Source: Streptomyces sp. NBC_01723
GTDB taxonomy: Bacteria; Actinomycetota; Actinomycetes; Streptomycetales; Streptomycetaceae
Direction of reading: 5' to 3'
NCBI RefSeq assembly: GCF_036246005.1
Contig: NZ_CP109171.1
Location: forward strand, 4,948,001-5,012,000
DNA: 64,000 nt
In this document: positions 1-9,189 of the stretch, one piece after another
Position numbering within the stretch: the stretch's first letter is position 1
How the letters are laid out: each line of letters begins with the position of its first letter
The notes under the pieces: generated by a model
The model's input: only the letters and a program-made list of their open reading frames with translations
What the model was told of the DNA's origin: nothing
Database searches by the model: none
Made by a program: the position numbers and the translations under genes

Positions 1-101
1 CGGGCCCGCCCCTGGCTGACACGGACACCGGGACAACGAAGCCGCTCGCGCCACGGTCACGCGCCGTACGGGTGAGACGGTGCCCGAACTCAGATGCGAC
101 C

Positions 102-410
102 TCAGACCCGCCCGCGGCACAGCTCCAGCATCGTCATCGCCAGTGCGGTACCCGGCTTGCCCAGCGCCGACCTGTAGTGGTCGAGGACCTCCATCTCGCG
201 GGAGAGGTTCACCCGCCGGCCGCCGGAGGTGATCCGCGCCTCCTGGATGACGGCGGAGACCGCCATCCGTTCCTGGATCAGGCCGATGATCCGGTCGTCC
301 AGGGCGTCGATGCGCTCCCGGGCGCCGGTGATCACCTCGACGGCCTCGGTGGTGCGCGCGCCGGTCTTGTCCGCGGCGGTGACGGACGCGGCTGCTGTGG
401 TGACGGTCAT
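102..410 (-). CDS. Chorismate mutase (AroQ class)
   Basis: A 102-residue protein expected to convert chorismate to prephenate, the first committed step to phenylalanine and tyrosine. An N-terminal alanine/threonine-rich tail of about 25 residues precedes the core helix RIDALDDRIIGLIQERM, typical of the AroQ fold, with the basic residues that bind substrate; the helical stretch through SREMEVLDHYRSALG and the short C-terminal helix complete it. The size fits monofunctional AroQ enzymes of about 90-100 residues. The ATG at 408-410 is chosen because an AGGAG lies about 8 bases upstream and the core starts soon after. The gene is divergent from guaA and has a long leader with a strong hairpin, described separately. 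The class is clear; the exact physiological role (housekeeping or secondary) is inferred. Confidence 0.9.
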   Translation of the reverse strand: MTVTTAAASVTAADKTGARTTEAVEVITGARERIDALDDRIIGLIQERMAVSAVIQEARITSGGRRVNLSREMEVLDHYRSALGKPGTALAMTMLELCRGRV

Positions 411-466
411 GTCGTGGCTCCTCGCCGATGGGTGGCGGTGCCCCGGACCGGCAGGGTCCGCAAACG

Positions 467-503
467 CCAGGCGCCCCGGACCTTGTCGGCCCGGGGCGCC
501 TGG
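467..503 (-). promoter_or_regulatory. Hairpin in the chorismate mutase leader, possible attenuator
   Basis: A perfect 13-bp inverted repeat, arms 467-479 and 491-503, with an 11-base loop. It lies 57 bases upstream of the chorismate mutase start on its transcribed strand. A 23-codon reading frame starts with ATG at about 594-592 on the minus strand and ends just before the hairpin (stop near 523); it holds single Phe and Tyr codons but no obvious run and has no good ribosome site. The geometry suggests transcription attenuation, but a plain terminator or a stable leader stem is equally possible. Confidence 0.45.
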
Positions 504-699
504 GAAGTCGCTTGTCAGTTGCTCAAGCAGCACGACCATGGCAGCCGGTGGGCCGGTTGCCATAGGTAAACAGGGAGACCTGGTGCGTGAGCATGGCGCC
601 AGTATGCCCGCGAGAACCGACGGTGTCCAAGCCGGATCACACACCGGTCTGTGCACCCGGCCGCGCACCGGGCCGGGACGGGCCACCCGCCCGCCTCGG

Positions 700-705
700 T
701 AGAAT
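700..705 (+). promoter_or_regulatory. Candidate -10 box of guaA
   Basis: TAGAAT matches the TAnnnT actinobacterial -10 pattern and lies 41 bases before the guaA start, which leaves a leader of about 35 bases. I see no strong -35 box about 17 bases further up. Confidence 0.45.
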
Positions 706-746
706 CGGCAGCACAAGACCCCCGCCCGACCGCCGGAAGGCACCCC

Positions 747-2330
<1,584 letters not shown>

Positions 2331-2342
2331 CCGCGGCAGGCG

Positions 2343-2852
2343 CTACGTGCGCCTGACCGTGCGCACGGGCCCACCGGGCTGCCAGATCTCGACGACGAGG
2401 TACTTGTCGTCCTCGACGTGGGTCCGCACGACCTCCGTCAGCTCGGTACGGAAGAGGTGGAACGGCTCCGGCGGTTCCACCTCTTCCGCGTACCGGGCCC
2501 GGGTCGCGGCGTCCTCGGCCGCCACCGCCCGGCCGCCGATCCGGACGTCCCCGCCGCCCATGCCGGTGCCGCCCCCCGGGTTCGCCTGCAACGCGAAGCG
2601 CGGGTCGCGGCGCAGGTCGAGCGCCTTCACCGACCCCGGCATCATGCCGAGCCACAGCTCACCGTCCAGGAACCGCACCTCCAGGCCGGTGGTGCGCGGC
2701 GAGCCGTCCTTGCGGAGGGTGGCGAGGACATGGTGCGTGTACGCGCCGAAACGCGCCTCGACGGTGGCGGCCAGGGCGGGTTCGGCGGTGACGAAAGCGG
2801 CCCAGTTCGTGGGGGTGGCCGAGGGCGCACCCGACGACGTGCTTGAGGTCAT
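2343..2852 (-). CDS. Pyridoxamine 5'-phosphate oxidase-fold protein
   Basis: A 169-residue protein of the PPOX / FMN-binding split-barrel superfamily. The strand pattern HHVLATLRKDGSPRTTGLEV followed by a Gly-rich turn and LWLGMMPGSVKALDLRRDP is typical of these small flavin-binding enzymes. The true PNPO catalytic set cannot be confirmed, so it may use FMN, F420 or haem and the substrate is unknown. The ATG at 2850-2852 begins MTSSTSSG; the stop at 2343 lies only 15 bases past the guaA stop, so the two genes converge with almost no space for a terminator. It is divergent from the class II aldolase gene. Confidence 0.8.
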   Translation of the reverse strand: MTSSTSSGAPSATPTNWAAFVTAEPALAATVEARFGAYTHHVLATLRKDGSPRTTGLEVRFLDGELWLGMMPGSVKALDLRRDPRFALQANPGGGTGMGGGDVRIGGRAVAAEDAATRARYAEEVEPPEPFHLFRTELTEVVRTHVEDDKYLVVEIWQPGGPVRTVRRT

Positions 2853-2978
2853 ACGCCGAGTGTGCGGCCGAAACCCGACACCCTGTGTCGAGTATCCCGC
2901 CCGGACCTGTCGCACCGGCCGCACCCCCGGTAACTTCCGGCACGTAAGGCAATTCCAGTGCCGAAGGACAGAGGACAC

Positions 2979-3782
2979 ATGCACGGGACGCCCGGGGCCA
3001 CTCCGCCCCCGCCGCTGCCCACCGACAAGCTGCGGTTCGCGATGCCGCCGATGCACGACTCGCTCGAGGACGAACGCCGGCACCGCAAGGAACGGCTCGC
3101 GAGCGCGCTGCGCCTCTTCGGCCGGTACGGCTTCGAGGACGGCGTCTCCGGACACATCACCGCCCGCGATCCCGAGTACACCGACTGCTTCTGGGTCAAT
3201 CCGTTCGGCATGCCCTTCGCCCACATCACCGTGAGCGACCTCGTGCTGGCCAACTCCGACGGCCAGGTGGTGCAGGGCGGCCACCACGTCAACCAGGCCG
3301 CCTTCACCGTGCACTCCCAGGTCCACGCCGCCCGCCCGGACGTCGTCGCGGTCGCCCACTGCCACTCGGTGCACGGGCGCGCGCTGTCGGCCCTCGGCGA
3401 CCTGCTCGACCCGATCACCCAGGAGAGCTGCGCCTTCTACGAGGACCACGCGCTGTACGACTCCTACTCGGGCGTCGCCGTCGACGCCGAGGAGGGACGG
3501 CGCATCGCCCGGGTGCTCGGCTCCGGCAAGGCGCTCGTGCTGCGCAACCACGGACTGCTGACGGTGGGCGACTCGGTGGACGCGGCGGCCTGGTGGTTCC
3601 TGTCGCTGGAGCGGTCCTGCCAGGTGCAGCTGACGGCCCGGGCGGCGGGACGGCCGGTCCTGATCGACCACCGCCAGGCGGTGGCCACCCGGGAGCAGCT
3701 CGGCGGCGACCTGGTGGCGTGGATCAACTACCAGCCCCTGTGGCAGGAGATCAGCCGGAGCGAGCCGGACCTCTTCGACTGA
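2979..3782 (+). CDS. Class II aldolase/adducin family protein
   Basis: A 267-residue cytosolic protein of the zinc-dependent class II aldolase/adducin family (fuculose-phosphate aldolase, RhaD, AraD relatives). The metal-binding histidines are visible in VAHCHSVHGRAL and in VLRNHGLLTVG, and the N-terminal FGRYGFEDGVSGHITARDPE is the typical substrate-pocket region. The sugar or hydroxy-acid substrate cannot be read from the sequence. The ATG at 2979 has GAGG just upstream; an in-frame GTG at 2958 with AAGG eight bases earlier would add seven residues and cannot be excluded. No sugar genes are adjacent, so the pathway remains open. Confidence 0.85.
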   Translation: MHGTPGATPPPPLPTDKLRFAMPPMHDSLEDERRHRKERLASALRLFGRYGFEDGVSGHITARDPEYTDCFWVNPFGMPFAHITVSDLVLANSDGQVVQGGHHVNQAAFTVHSQVHAARPDVVAVAHCHSVHGRALSALGDLLDPITQESCAFYEDHALYDSYSGVAVDAEEGRRIARVLGSGKALVLRNHGLLTVGDSVDAAAWWFLSLERSCQVQLTARAAGRPVLIDHRQAVATREQLGGDLVAWINYQPLWQEISRSEPDLFD

Positions 3783-3922
3783 CGCCTTCCCGCGACCGCG
3801 TCAAAGCGGTGCCCCGAGAGTCACCCCCGCTGAGCACGAGGGACCGGGGCCGCCCGGCGCGCGAGGGGTGGTGTACGGCACAATTCGCTGTCGTCCCAAG
3901 GGACTTACGGACCCAGGGGCTC

Positions 3923-3950
3923 TTTCACGGATGTTCTTTCACGGATGTTC
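3923..3950. repeat. Tandem duplication of 14 bp
   Basis: The 14-mer TTTCACGGATGTTC occurs twice in direct contact, at 3923-3936 and 3937-3950, just before the membrane protein gene. An ATG in each copy is a possible but unsupported start. Confidence 0.85.
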
Positions 3951-3983
3951 CTTCGCAGGTGCGCGGGAAGGCGGGCGGCGGGC

Positions 3984-5279
3984 GTGGCGGTGCAGGAGGC
4001 GAGACGCGGGAGCGGCTCGGACAAGGACGCGATCGACGCGGCCCACGGCGGCGGCTGCACCTGCGGGGACTGCCCGCACGGCGCCCGTGAGGGGCACCGC
4101 CGGGCGGTCGCCGCGTTCCTGCGGCGGCGCGACGAATTCGCGGCCGGACAGGGGCTGCCGGCCGCCGTGGCCCACTCGGCCTCCGCCTCCCGCCAGTGGG
4201 TCTCCGAGGAACTGACCCAGTCCGCCGAACTCGTCGCCCAACGCGGCCGCGCCGAGGGAGACGCCTGGCTCGCCGGTCTGGGCCGGCGCACCGTGGCGGC
4301 CGTGTGGGCGGCGGTCGTCCTGCTGCTGCTCGGCCAGTCCCTCACCGCGATCGGCTCCGGCTGGACGGCGGCGCGCACGGCCGGACTCGCCGCCGCGCTG
4401 GTGGTGGCCGGGGCGCTGACGGCGGCCTCGTGGTTCCACCGGACGCGGGGCGGAGCGCTGGCTCCGGTCATCGGGGAGGACAACCGCCTCTCCACCTCCC
4501 GGGCCGTGGCGGCCGCCTGGGTCCTCCTCGTCGCGTACGCCGTGCTGGTGCTGGCCGGACAACTGGCCCTCGCCTCGGGCCACGACCGGCGGGACGCGCT
4601 GATCTCCGGCCTCGGACTCGGCCGCGCCACCGGCGCGGTGACCGTGCTCGCGGTGGTGTGCGGCATCGCCGTCCTGGTGCGCCGCGTGGTCGGACTGCGG
4701 GTACTGGGGCAGCGCCTCCAGAAGGTACGGGCGGACCGGCCGCGCGCCTCCGACCTGCTGACGGACGACGCGGGCCGCGGGACCTTCGCCGACATCCAGT
4801 ACGTCGTGATCAGCGCCGTCGCCCTGGTCTTCGCGGCGGTACGGCTGGCCCGGCGCCCGGAACACCTCCCCGACCTGCCGTGGGGGCTCGCGGTGGTGGT
4901 GCTGGTGTCGGCGGCGACCTACGTGGCCGGCAAGTACGCCGAGGGCGGCAGGCCGGTGATCCTCTCCGTGGTCAGGGCACGCGAGGCCGGTGACCTGGAC
5001 GGGCCGATCCGCACGGGCGACGACATCGAGATCCGCGGCGCCGGATTCGTACCCCCGGGCGCCCAGCGCGCGGACCGCCTGTCCCGCATGGTCGTCCGCA
5101 TCGGCGCGGTCAACGTCCACGTCCCCCTCGTCCCCGTGACGGGCGGCTTCAGCAACCCCACGGACGACGCGCTGACCGTCCCCGTACCGGCCGACATGGA
5201 ACCGGGCCGGGTCGACGTCCAGGTGGTCACCGGCGCCGGAGTCGAGACCAACCGCTACGCGATCGACGTCACGGACTGA
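3984..5279 (+). CDS. Six-TM membrane protein with a C-terminal Ig-like (IPT-like) domain
   Basis: A protein of about 431 residues that I do not recognise by name. A Cys-containing soluble N-terminus (CTCGDCPHG near residue 25) precedes six hydrophobic segments, including TVAAVWAAVVLLLLGQSLTA and AAAWVLLVAYAVLVLAG. The last about 110 residues form a beta-rich tail with GDDIEIRGAGFVPPGAQ and VDVQVVTGAGVETN, which resembles IPT/TIG immunoglobulin-like folds (phrases such as 'defines a point, adds an offset'). The start is uncertain: GTG 3984 has GGGAAGG upstream, while ATG 3945 lies inside the 14-bp duplication without a ribosome site. The stop codon runs straight into a 13-bp tandem repeat. Function unknown. 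Confidence 0.75.
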   Translation: MAVQEARRGSGSDKDAIDAAHGGGCTCGDCPHGAREGHRRAVAAFLRRRDEFAAGQGLPAAVAHSASASRQWVSEELTQSAELVAQRGRAEGDAWLAGLGRRTVAAVWAAVVLLLLGQSLTAIGSGWTAARTAGLAAALVVAGALTAASWFHRTRGGALAPVIGEDNRLSTSRAVAAAWVLLVAYAVLVLAGQLALASGHDRRDALISGLGLGRATGAVTVLAVVCGIAVLVRRVVGLRVLGQRLQKVRADRPRASDLLTDDAGRGTFADIQYVVISAVALVFAAVRLARRPEHLPDLPWGLAVVVLVSAATYVAGKYAEGGRPVILSVVRAREAGDLDGPIRTGDDIEIRGAGFVPPGAQRADRLSRMVVRIGAVNVHVPLVPVTGGFSNPTDDALTVPVPADMEPGRVDVQVVTGAGVETNRYAIDVTD

Positions 5280-5355
5280 TCCCACGGACCGATCCCACGG
5301 ACCGATCCCACGGACCGATCCCACGGACCGGTCCCACGGACCGGTCCCACGGGCT
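5278..5355. repeat. Tandem repeat, six copies of a 13-bp unit
   Basis: The unit GATCCCACGGACC is repeated without gaps at 5278, 5291, 5304, 5317, 5330 and 5343; the last two units begin GG and the final one is degenerate. The array begins within the stop codon of the upstream gene, so copy-number change would not alter the protein. It looks like a minisatellite grown by slippage. The remaining bases to 5478 hold no gene and should contain the DoxX promoter. Confidence 0.9.
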
Positions 5356-5478
5356 GACTCCCTCGACTGACTCCCACCGGCGGACGCCGACCTGTCGAAA
5401 CCGACAGCAAGAAACCGGTTGCGGGAGGGTTGAGCGGGGCCTGGGTGTCGTACGTATGGTCTGGTGGAGGGGCTCGGC

Positions 5479-6036
5479 ATGCGCGGCGAGAGGCGGCTGG
5501 CAGTGATGACGCACGGTATGCGGGGCGATGTGTACTCCTCCCGGCAGAACGGCGGCGACTGGCGGGACAACGCCGCCAGGTACGCCCTCCTGCCCCTGCG
5601 GATCTTTCTCGGCGTCACCTTCATCTACGCGGGCCTCGACAAGCTCACCGACAGCGCCTTCATGAAGGACTCGGGCGCCGGTTCCATCGGCGACATGATG
5701 CGGACCGTCCGGGACTCCTCGGCCATCCCCGCGCTGGTCGACATGGCCCTGAAGAGCCCGTCCGGCTTCGGCTACGCCATCGCCCTGGGCGAACTGGCCG
5801 TCGGCATCGGCACCCTGCTCGGCCTGCTGACCCGCCTGGCCGCACTCGGCGGCGCCCTGATCTCGCTCAGCCTGTGGCTGACCGTCAGCTGGGCCTCCGA
5901 TCCGTACTACTACGGCAACGATCTCGCCTACCTCATGGCCTGGCTCCCCCTCGTCCTCGCGGGCGCGCCACTCCTCTCCATCGACGCCGCCCTGCGCTCC
6001 CGGCGCCGGGACCGGTCGGAGGGCGCCTACCGGTAG
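5479..6036 (+). CDS. DoxX family membrane protein
   Basis: A 185-residue membrane protein of the DoxX/DoxD family. After a charged N-terminus it shows four hydrophobic segments, with the family start RIFLGVTFIYAGLDKL, then GYAIALGELAVGIGTLLGLL, ALGGALISLSLWLTV and YLMAWLPLVLAGAP. DoxX-like proteins sit in the cytoplasmic membrane and are linked to redox or thiosulfate-quinone chemistry in some organisms; the role here is unknown. The ATG at 5479 has GGAGG eight bases upstream; a GTG at 5464 is in frame but overlaps that site. The gene stands alone and converges on a small membrane gene. Confidence 0.85.
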   Translation: MRGERRLAVMTHGMRGDVYSSRQNGGDWRDNAARYALLPLRIFLGVTFIYAGLDKLTDSAFMKDSGAGSIGDMMRTVRDSSAIPALVDMALKSPSGFGYAIALGELAVGIGTLLGLLTRLAALGGALISLSLWLTVSWASDPYYYGNDLAYLMAWLPLVLAGAPLLSIDAALRSRRRDRSEGAYR

Positions 6037-6059
6037 AGGCCGTCGCGGCCGGCCCTGTG

Positions 6060-6078
6060 CCGGCCCAGCGCGGGCCGG
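6060..6078. terminator. Hairpin between convergent genes
   Basis: CCGGCCC and GGGCCGG form a 7-bp stem around a five-base loop, midway between the DoxX stop and the stop of the small minus-strand gene. It could end transcription in both directions; there is no T-run, which is normal for this GC content. Confidence 0.5.
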
Positions 6079-6092
6079 TGTCCCCCGGGCCG

Positions 6093-6308
6093 TCAGCCGG
6101 GCAGGTCCGCCCGGGTGTCGTCCCGGCGCGCGGAACGGGCCACGACCCCCACCGCTCCCGCGAGGCAGAGCCCGCCCACGACGAGCGGGATGATCACGAA
6201 CCACGGTGTCTCCCACAGTCCGCCCGCGTCACCGGCGTAGACGACGCCCGCCAGCATCAGGAAGAAGCCCGCCACCAGCCGTCCGGGCTGGAACCTATGA
6301 CGCAGCAC
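6093..6308 (-). CDS. Small two-TM membrane protein, coupled to the PspC gene
   Basis: A 71-residue protein with two hydrophobic helices, LVAGFFLMLAGVVYA and WFVIIPLVVGGLCLAGAVGVV, and a basic C-terminal tail. It starts with ATG at 6306-6308, which overlaps the end of the PspC/toast-rack gene by 14 bp, so the two are translated from one message and probably coupled. Its place at the end of the PspC gene suggests a role in the same envelope-stress module; no catalytic motif is visible. Confidence 0.8.
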   Translation of the reverse strand: MLRHRFQPGRLVAGFFLMLAGVVYAGDAGGLWETPWFVIIPLVVGGLCLAGAVGVVARSARRDDTRADLPG

Positions 6309-7716
6309 GGGTCACCTCCGCCTGTCCGAGGCCGACCTGGAGATCGAGGTCGAGCGTCCCGCTGTCCTTGTCGCTCACGGTGGGAGCCAGGGTGACCTCC
6401 TTGTGCTTGCCGGGCGCCACGTCCACGTCCTTCTCCTTCTCCCCGGGCAGCTGGATGTCACCGACGCCCACCTCGACGCTGAGCCGCACGGTCACGTCCC
6501 GCGGCACGACGACCTTTATCCGGCCCACGCCCACGTCGGCGCGGGTGGTGACCGTCTGCCCGTCGGCCACGTTCAGCCGGGAGAGGTCGAGCGTGCCGTC
6601 GCCCACCCCGACCTCGTACCGCTCGCGCACGTCGGTCACCGCCGTCGGCCTCCAGGTGGTCCGGGTCCACTCGGTGCCGACGTCCTTCGGGAGGGCCGCC
6701 GACCCGGCGAGCAGGGCCGCCGTGATGATCGCCAGGAAGATCGACCCCGCTCCCGTGCGCCCCAGGAAGGCGCTGACCGCGATACCGAGGCCGAAGACGG
6801 CGAGCGCGCATGCCAGTCCGGTCTGGACACTGGTGCCGAGCGGCTGGTCGTCCCAGGTCAGTCGGGTGCCGAGGAAGCCGGCGAGCAGGGCGAGAAGGAA
6901 CACCCAGCCGCCGATGCCGCGTGGGCCGCGCGTCCGGGGGGACCGGGGGCGTCGCTCACCCGGCGGGATGTGACCGCCCCGGTGCGGGGCGCCGCGGCCG
7001 ATGTTGACGGCCGCGGCGATGTCGCGCTCGTCGGAGCCGGGCGGACCCCACAGGTAGCCCGTACCGCCGTCATGGGTGCCGTCCTTGACTATGGGGTCCC
7101 GCCACCAGGAGGGCCAGGTGAACATGATCGGGGGCGCCTGCGCCTCCGGCGGGGCGTCCGCGACGGCCTGCGCGGCTATCGGGTCGGGGGCGGGGGTCCG
7201 CCGCTGCCGCGACCAGTAGCCGGCGCCCGCGAGGAGGAGCGAGAGCACGACGGCGAAGGTGAGCACCCCGCCGTTGTGCAGCATGGTCAGGAAGACTCCG
7301 CAGCCGACCAGGGCGAAGAGCACCGCGGCCAGGGCCTGACCGTCGACCCGGCCGGTCAGCAGCTTGCGCGCCTCGTTCTCCTCCTCGTCGTCGGCGGGGA
7401 CGAAGAGCCAGGCGAAGCCGTAGAAGATGAGGCCGATACCGCCGGTCGCGGAGAGCACCGCGAGGGTGATGCGGAAGATCACCGGGTCCAGGTCGCACTG
7501 CCGGCCGAGGCCGGCGCAGACCCCGGCGATCGTCCGGTGCTGCCGGTCGCGCCGGAACTCGTGCGGCGGCCCGGGGACGTGGCCGCCCGCGCCGGGGCCG
7601 GTCGCGGCATCCGTGGCATCCGCGGCGGGCGCGGCATCCTGCGGCCCGGCACCCCGTGGAGGGCGCGGGCCGGAGCCGGGTCCCGGACCCGTCGCGGCGT
7701 GCTCGTGATCTGTCAT
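6295..7716 (-). CDS. PspC domain membrane protein with toast-rack (LiaF-like) C-terminus
   Basis: A 473-residue membrane protein. An about 50-residue Pro/Gly/Ala-rich tail precedes a PspC domain (about 52-115; TIAGVCAGLGRQCDLDPVIF then a helix ending GFAWLFVP). Further transmembrane pairs follow (about 120-165 and 265-330). The last 120 residues are beta-rich with repeated short motifs (VGVGDGTLDLSRL, VGVGRIKVVVP, VGVGDIQLPG), the pattern of toast-rack or LiaF-like domains. Such proteins bind and restrain partner sensor kinases. The divergent kinase gene starts about 180 bp away and also has a PspC domain, so the pair is probably a LiaF/LiaS-like envelope-stress switch. The ATG at 7714-7716 follows a region of repeated CCCTGA motifs. 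Confidence 0.88.
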   Translation of the reverse strand: MTDHEHAATGPGPGSGPRPPRGAGPQDAAPAADATDAATGPGAGGHVPGPPHEFRRDRQHRTIAGVCAGLGRQCDLDPVIFRITLAVLSATGGIGLIFYGFAWLFVPADDEEENEARKLLTGRVDGQALAAVLFALVGCGVFLTMLHNGGVLTFAVVLSLLLAGAGYWSRQRRTPAPDPIAAQAVADAPPEAQAPPIMFTWPSWWRDPIVKDGTHDGGTGYLWGPPGSDERDIAAAVNIGRGAPHRGGHIPPGERRPRSPRTRGPRGIGGWVFLLALLAGFLGTRLTWDDQPLGTSVQTGLACALAVFGLGIAVSAFLGRTGAGSIFLAIITAALLAGSAALPKDVGTEWTRTTWRPTAVTDVRERYEVGVGDGTLDLSRLNVADGQTVTTRADVGVGRIKVVVPRDVTVRLSVEVGVGDIQLPGEKEKDVDVAPGKHKEVTLAPTVSDKDSGTLDLDLQVGLGQAEVTRAAS

Positions 7717-7758
7717 GAGTCCATGGTGACGGGCGCGGCGTCCCGACGGGAGTCGGTT

Positions 7759-7862
7759 CGACCCTGGTCGGACCCTGATATCGGCCCTGACGCGGGGCCG
7801 GGGGAGCGTTCGAGGGCGCGGCGGGGCGAAGATCAGGGGAGTCTCGGGGGCCGACCCTGATG
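7759..7862. promoter_or_regulatory. Cluster of CCCTGA motifs in the divergent PspC promoter region
   Basis: The core ACCCTGR or its reverse complement occurs at 7761-7767, 7772-7778, 7785-7790 (GCCCTGA), 7833-7838 (TCAGGG) and 7854-7860. All five fall between the PspC gene and the kinase gene. The spacing of about 11-12 bp between the first three is one helical turn, as expected for a LuxR-type regulator bound side by side. I infer autoregulation by the adjacent response regulator; this is not shown. Confidence 0.4.
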
Positions 7863-7896
7863 CTGCGCCTCCCGCACCCGTGTGACCATCAGTGTC

Positions 7897-9189
7897 ATGC
7901 CGGAAGCCGCAGCAGCACCCCTCGTCGAACCGCGGCCGCCGCGCAAGCTCTACCGCAGCAGTGACGGACGCTGGCTCGGTGGCGTGGCGCGGGGGCTGGC
8001 CGGCCATCTCGGCCTGCCCGTCATCTGGGTGCGGTTCGCCTTCGTCGGTCTGTTCATGGCCGACGGGCTGGGCGCGCTGCTGTACGCGGCCTTCTGGTTC
8101 TTCGTGCCGCTGGGCGTCGGCGGCGTCGACGCGCAGAAGCCGCCGTCCCTCGTCACGGCCGAGACCTCGCCGGACGGCCGCCGCAGACTCGTCGCCCGCA
8201 AGCCGGACAAGGGCCAGATCGTCGCCCTGCTCCTCATGGTCGTCGTCGCCCTGGTCTTCGTGGGCAACGTCGACCTCGGCGGCGGTGCCCGCGTCTACCT
8301 CTGGCCGACCGTGCTCGTAGGCGCCGGCGTCGCCCTCGTCTGGCGCCAGGCGGACAACGCGCGCCGGGCCCGCTGGGCCGAGGTGGGCCGCCACCGGCGC
8401 ACCGTCACGCTGCTGCGCTCGGTGGGCGGCGTCCTGCTGGTGACGGCGGGTGTCACCGGCATCTTCGTCCTCCAGGGCTCCGCCGCCCATCTCGGTTCCG
8501 TCCTGCAGGCGGCGCTCGCCGTCCTGGTCGGCATCACGCTCCTCGCCGGTCCCTACCTGGTGCGGATGACGCAGGACCTCTCCGAGGAGCGGCTGATGCG
8601 CATCCGCGCGCAGGAGCGCGCCGAGGTCGCCGCCCATGTCCACGACTCGGTGCTGCACACCCTGACCCTGATCCAGCGCAACGCGGAGAACGCGGGGGAG
8701 GTGCGCCGCCTCGCCCGCGCCCAGGAGCGCGACCTGCGCTCCTGGCTCTACAAGCCGGAGGGCAACGGGAAGGACGAGGACGACGAGCCCACCACCCTCG
8801 CCGAGGCCGTGAAGCGCAATGCCGCGGAGGTCGAGGACAAGCACGGAGTCCCCATCGAGGTCGTGGTCGTGGGCGACTGCCCGCTCGACGACGGAATCGG
8901 CGCACAGATGCAGGCCGCGCGCGAGGCGATGGTGAACGCGGCCAAGTACGGTGGCGAGGGCGGCGCCGTACAGGTCTTCGCCGAAGTCGAGGGCAGGAGG
9001 GTCTTCGTGTCCGTCCGCGATCGCGGCCCCGGCTTCGACCTCGACTCGATACCCGCCGACCGTATGGGCGTCAGAGAATCGATCATCGGCCGCATGGAGC
9101 GCAACGGCGGCACGGCGCGACTGCGCGCGGTGCCGGACGGCGGCACGGAGGTCGAACTGGAAATGGAGAGGGCGGAGAAGACGTCATGA
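7897..9189 (+). CDS. PspC-domain sensor histidine kinase
   Basis: A two-component sensor of about 430 residues. An N-terminal PspC domain (KLYRSSDGRWLGGVARGLAG) is followed by about four or five transmembrane helices. The HisKA_3-type phosphoacceptor region is EVAAHVHDSVLHTLTLIQRN (His near residue 249), and the ATPase domain shows AREAMVNAAKYGGEGG and VRDRGPGFDLDSIPADRMGV. The protein therefore belongs to the NarL/LiaS group that pairs with LuxR-type regulators. Its stop overlaps the regulator start (ATGA at 9186). The start is uncertain: ATG 7897 and GTG 7882 are in frame and neither has a ribosome site. The input signal is probably envelope stress sensed with the divergent PspC protein. 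Confidence 0.92.
   Translation: MPEAAAAPLVEPRPPRKLYRSSDGRWLGGVARGLAGHLGLPVIWVRFAFVGLFMADGLGALLYAAFWFFVPLGVGGVDAQKPPSLVTAETSPDGRRRLVARKPDKGQIVALLLMVVVALVFVGNVDLGGGARVYLWPTVLVGAGVALVWRQADNARRARWAEVGRHRRTVTLLRSVGGVLLVTAGVTGIFVLQGSAAHLGSVLQAALAVLVGITLLAGPYLVRMTQDLSEERLMRIRAQERAEVAAHVHDSVLHTLTLIQRNAENAGEVRRLARAQERDLRSWLYKPEGNGKDEDDEPTTLAEAVKRNAAEVEDKHGVPIEVVVVGDCPLDDGIGAQMQAAREAMVNAAKYGGEGGAVQVFAEVEGRRVFVSVRDRGPGFDLDSIPADRMGVRESIIGRMERNGGTARLRAVPDGGTEVELEMERAEKTS

Noticed and set aside
5278..5355. Possible CRISPR array
   Set aside because: Units are only 13 bp and in direct contact without spacers.
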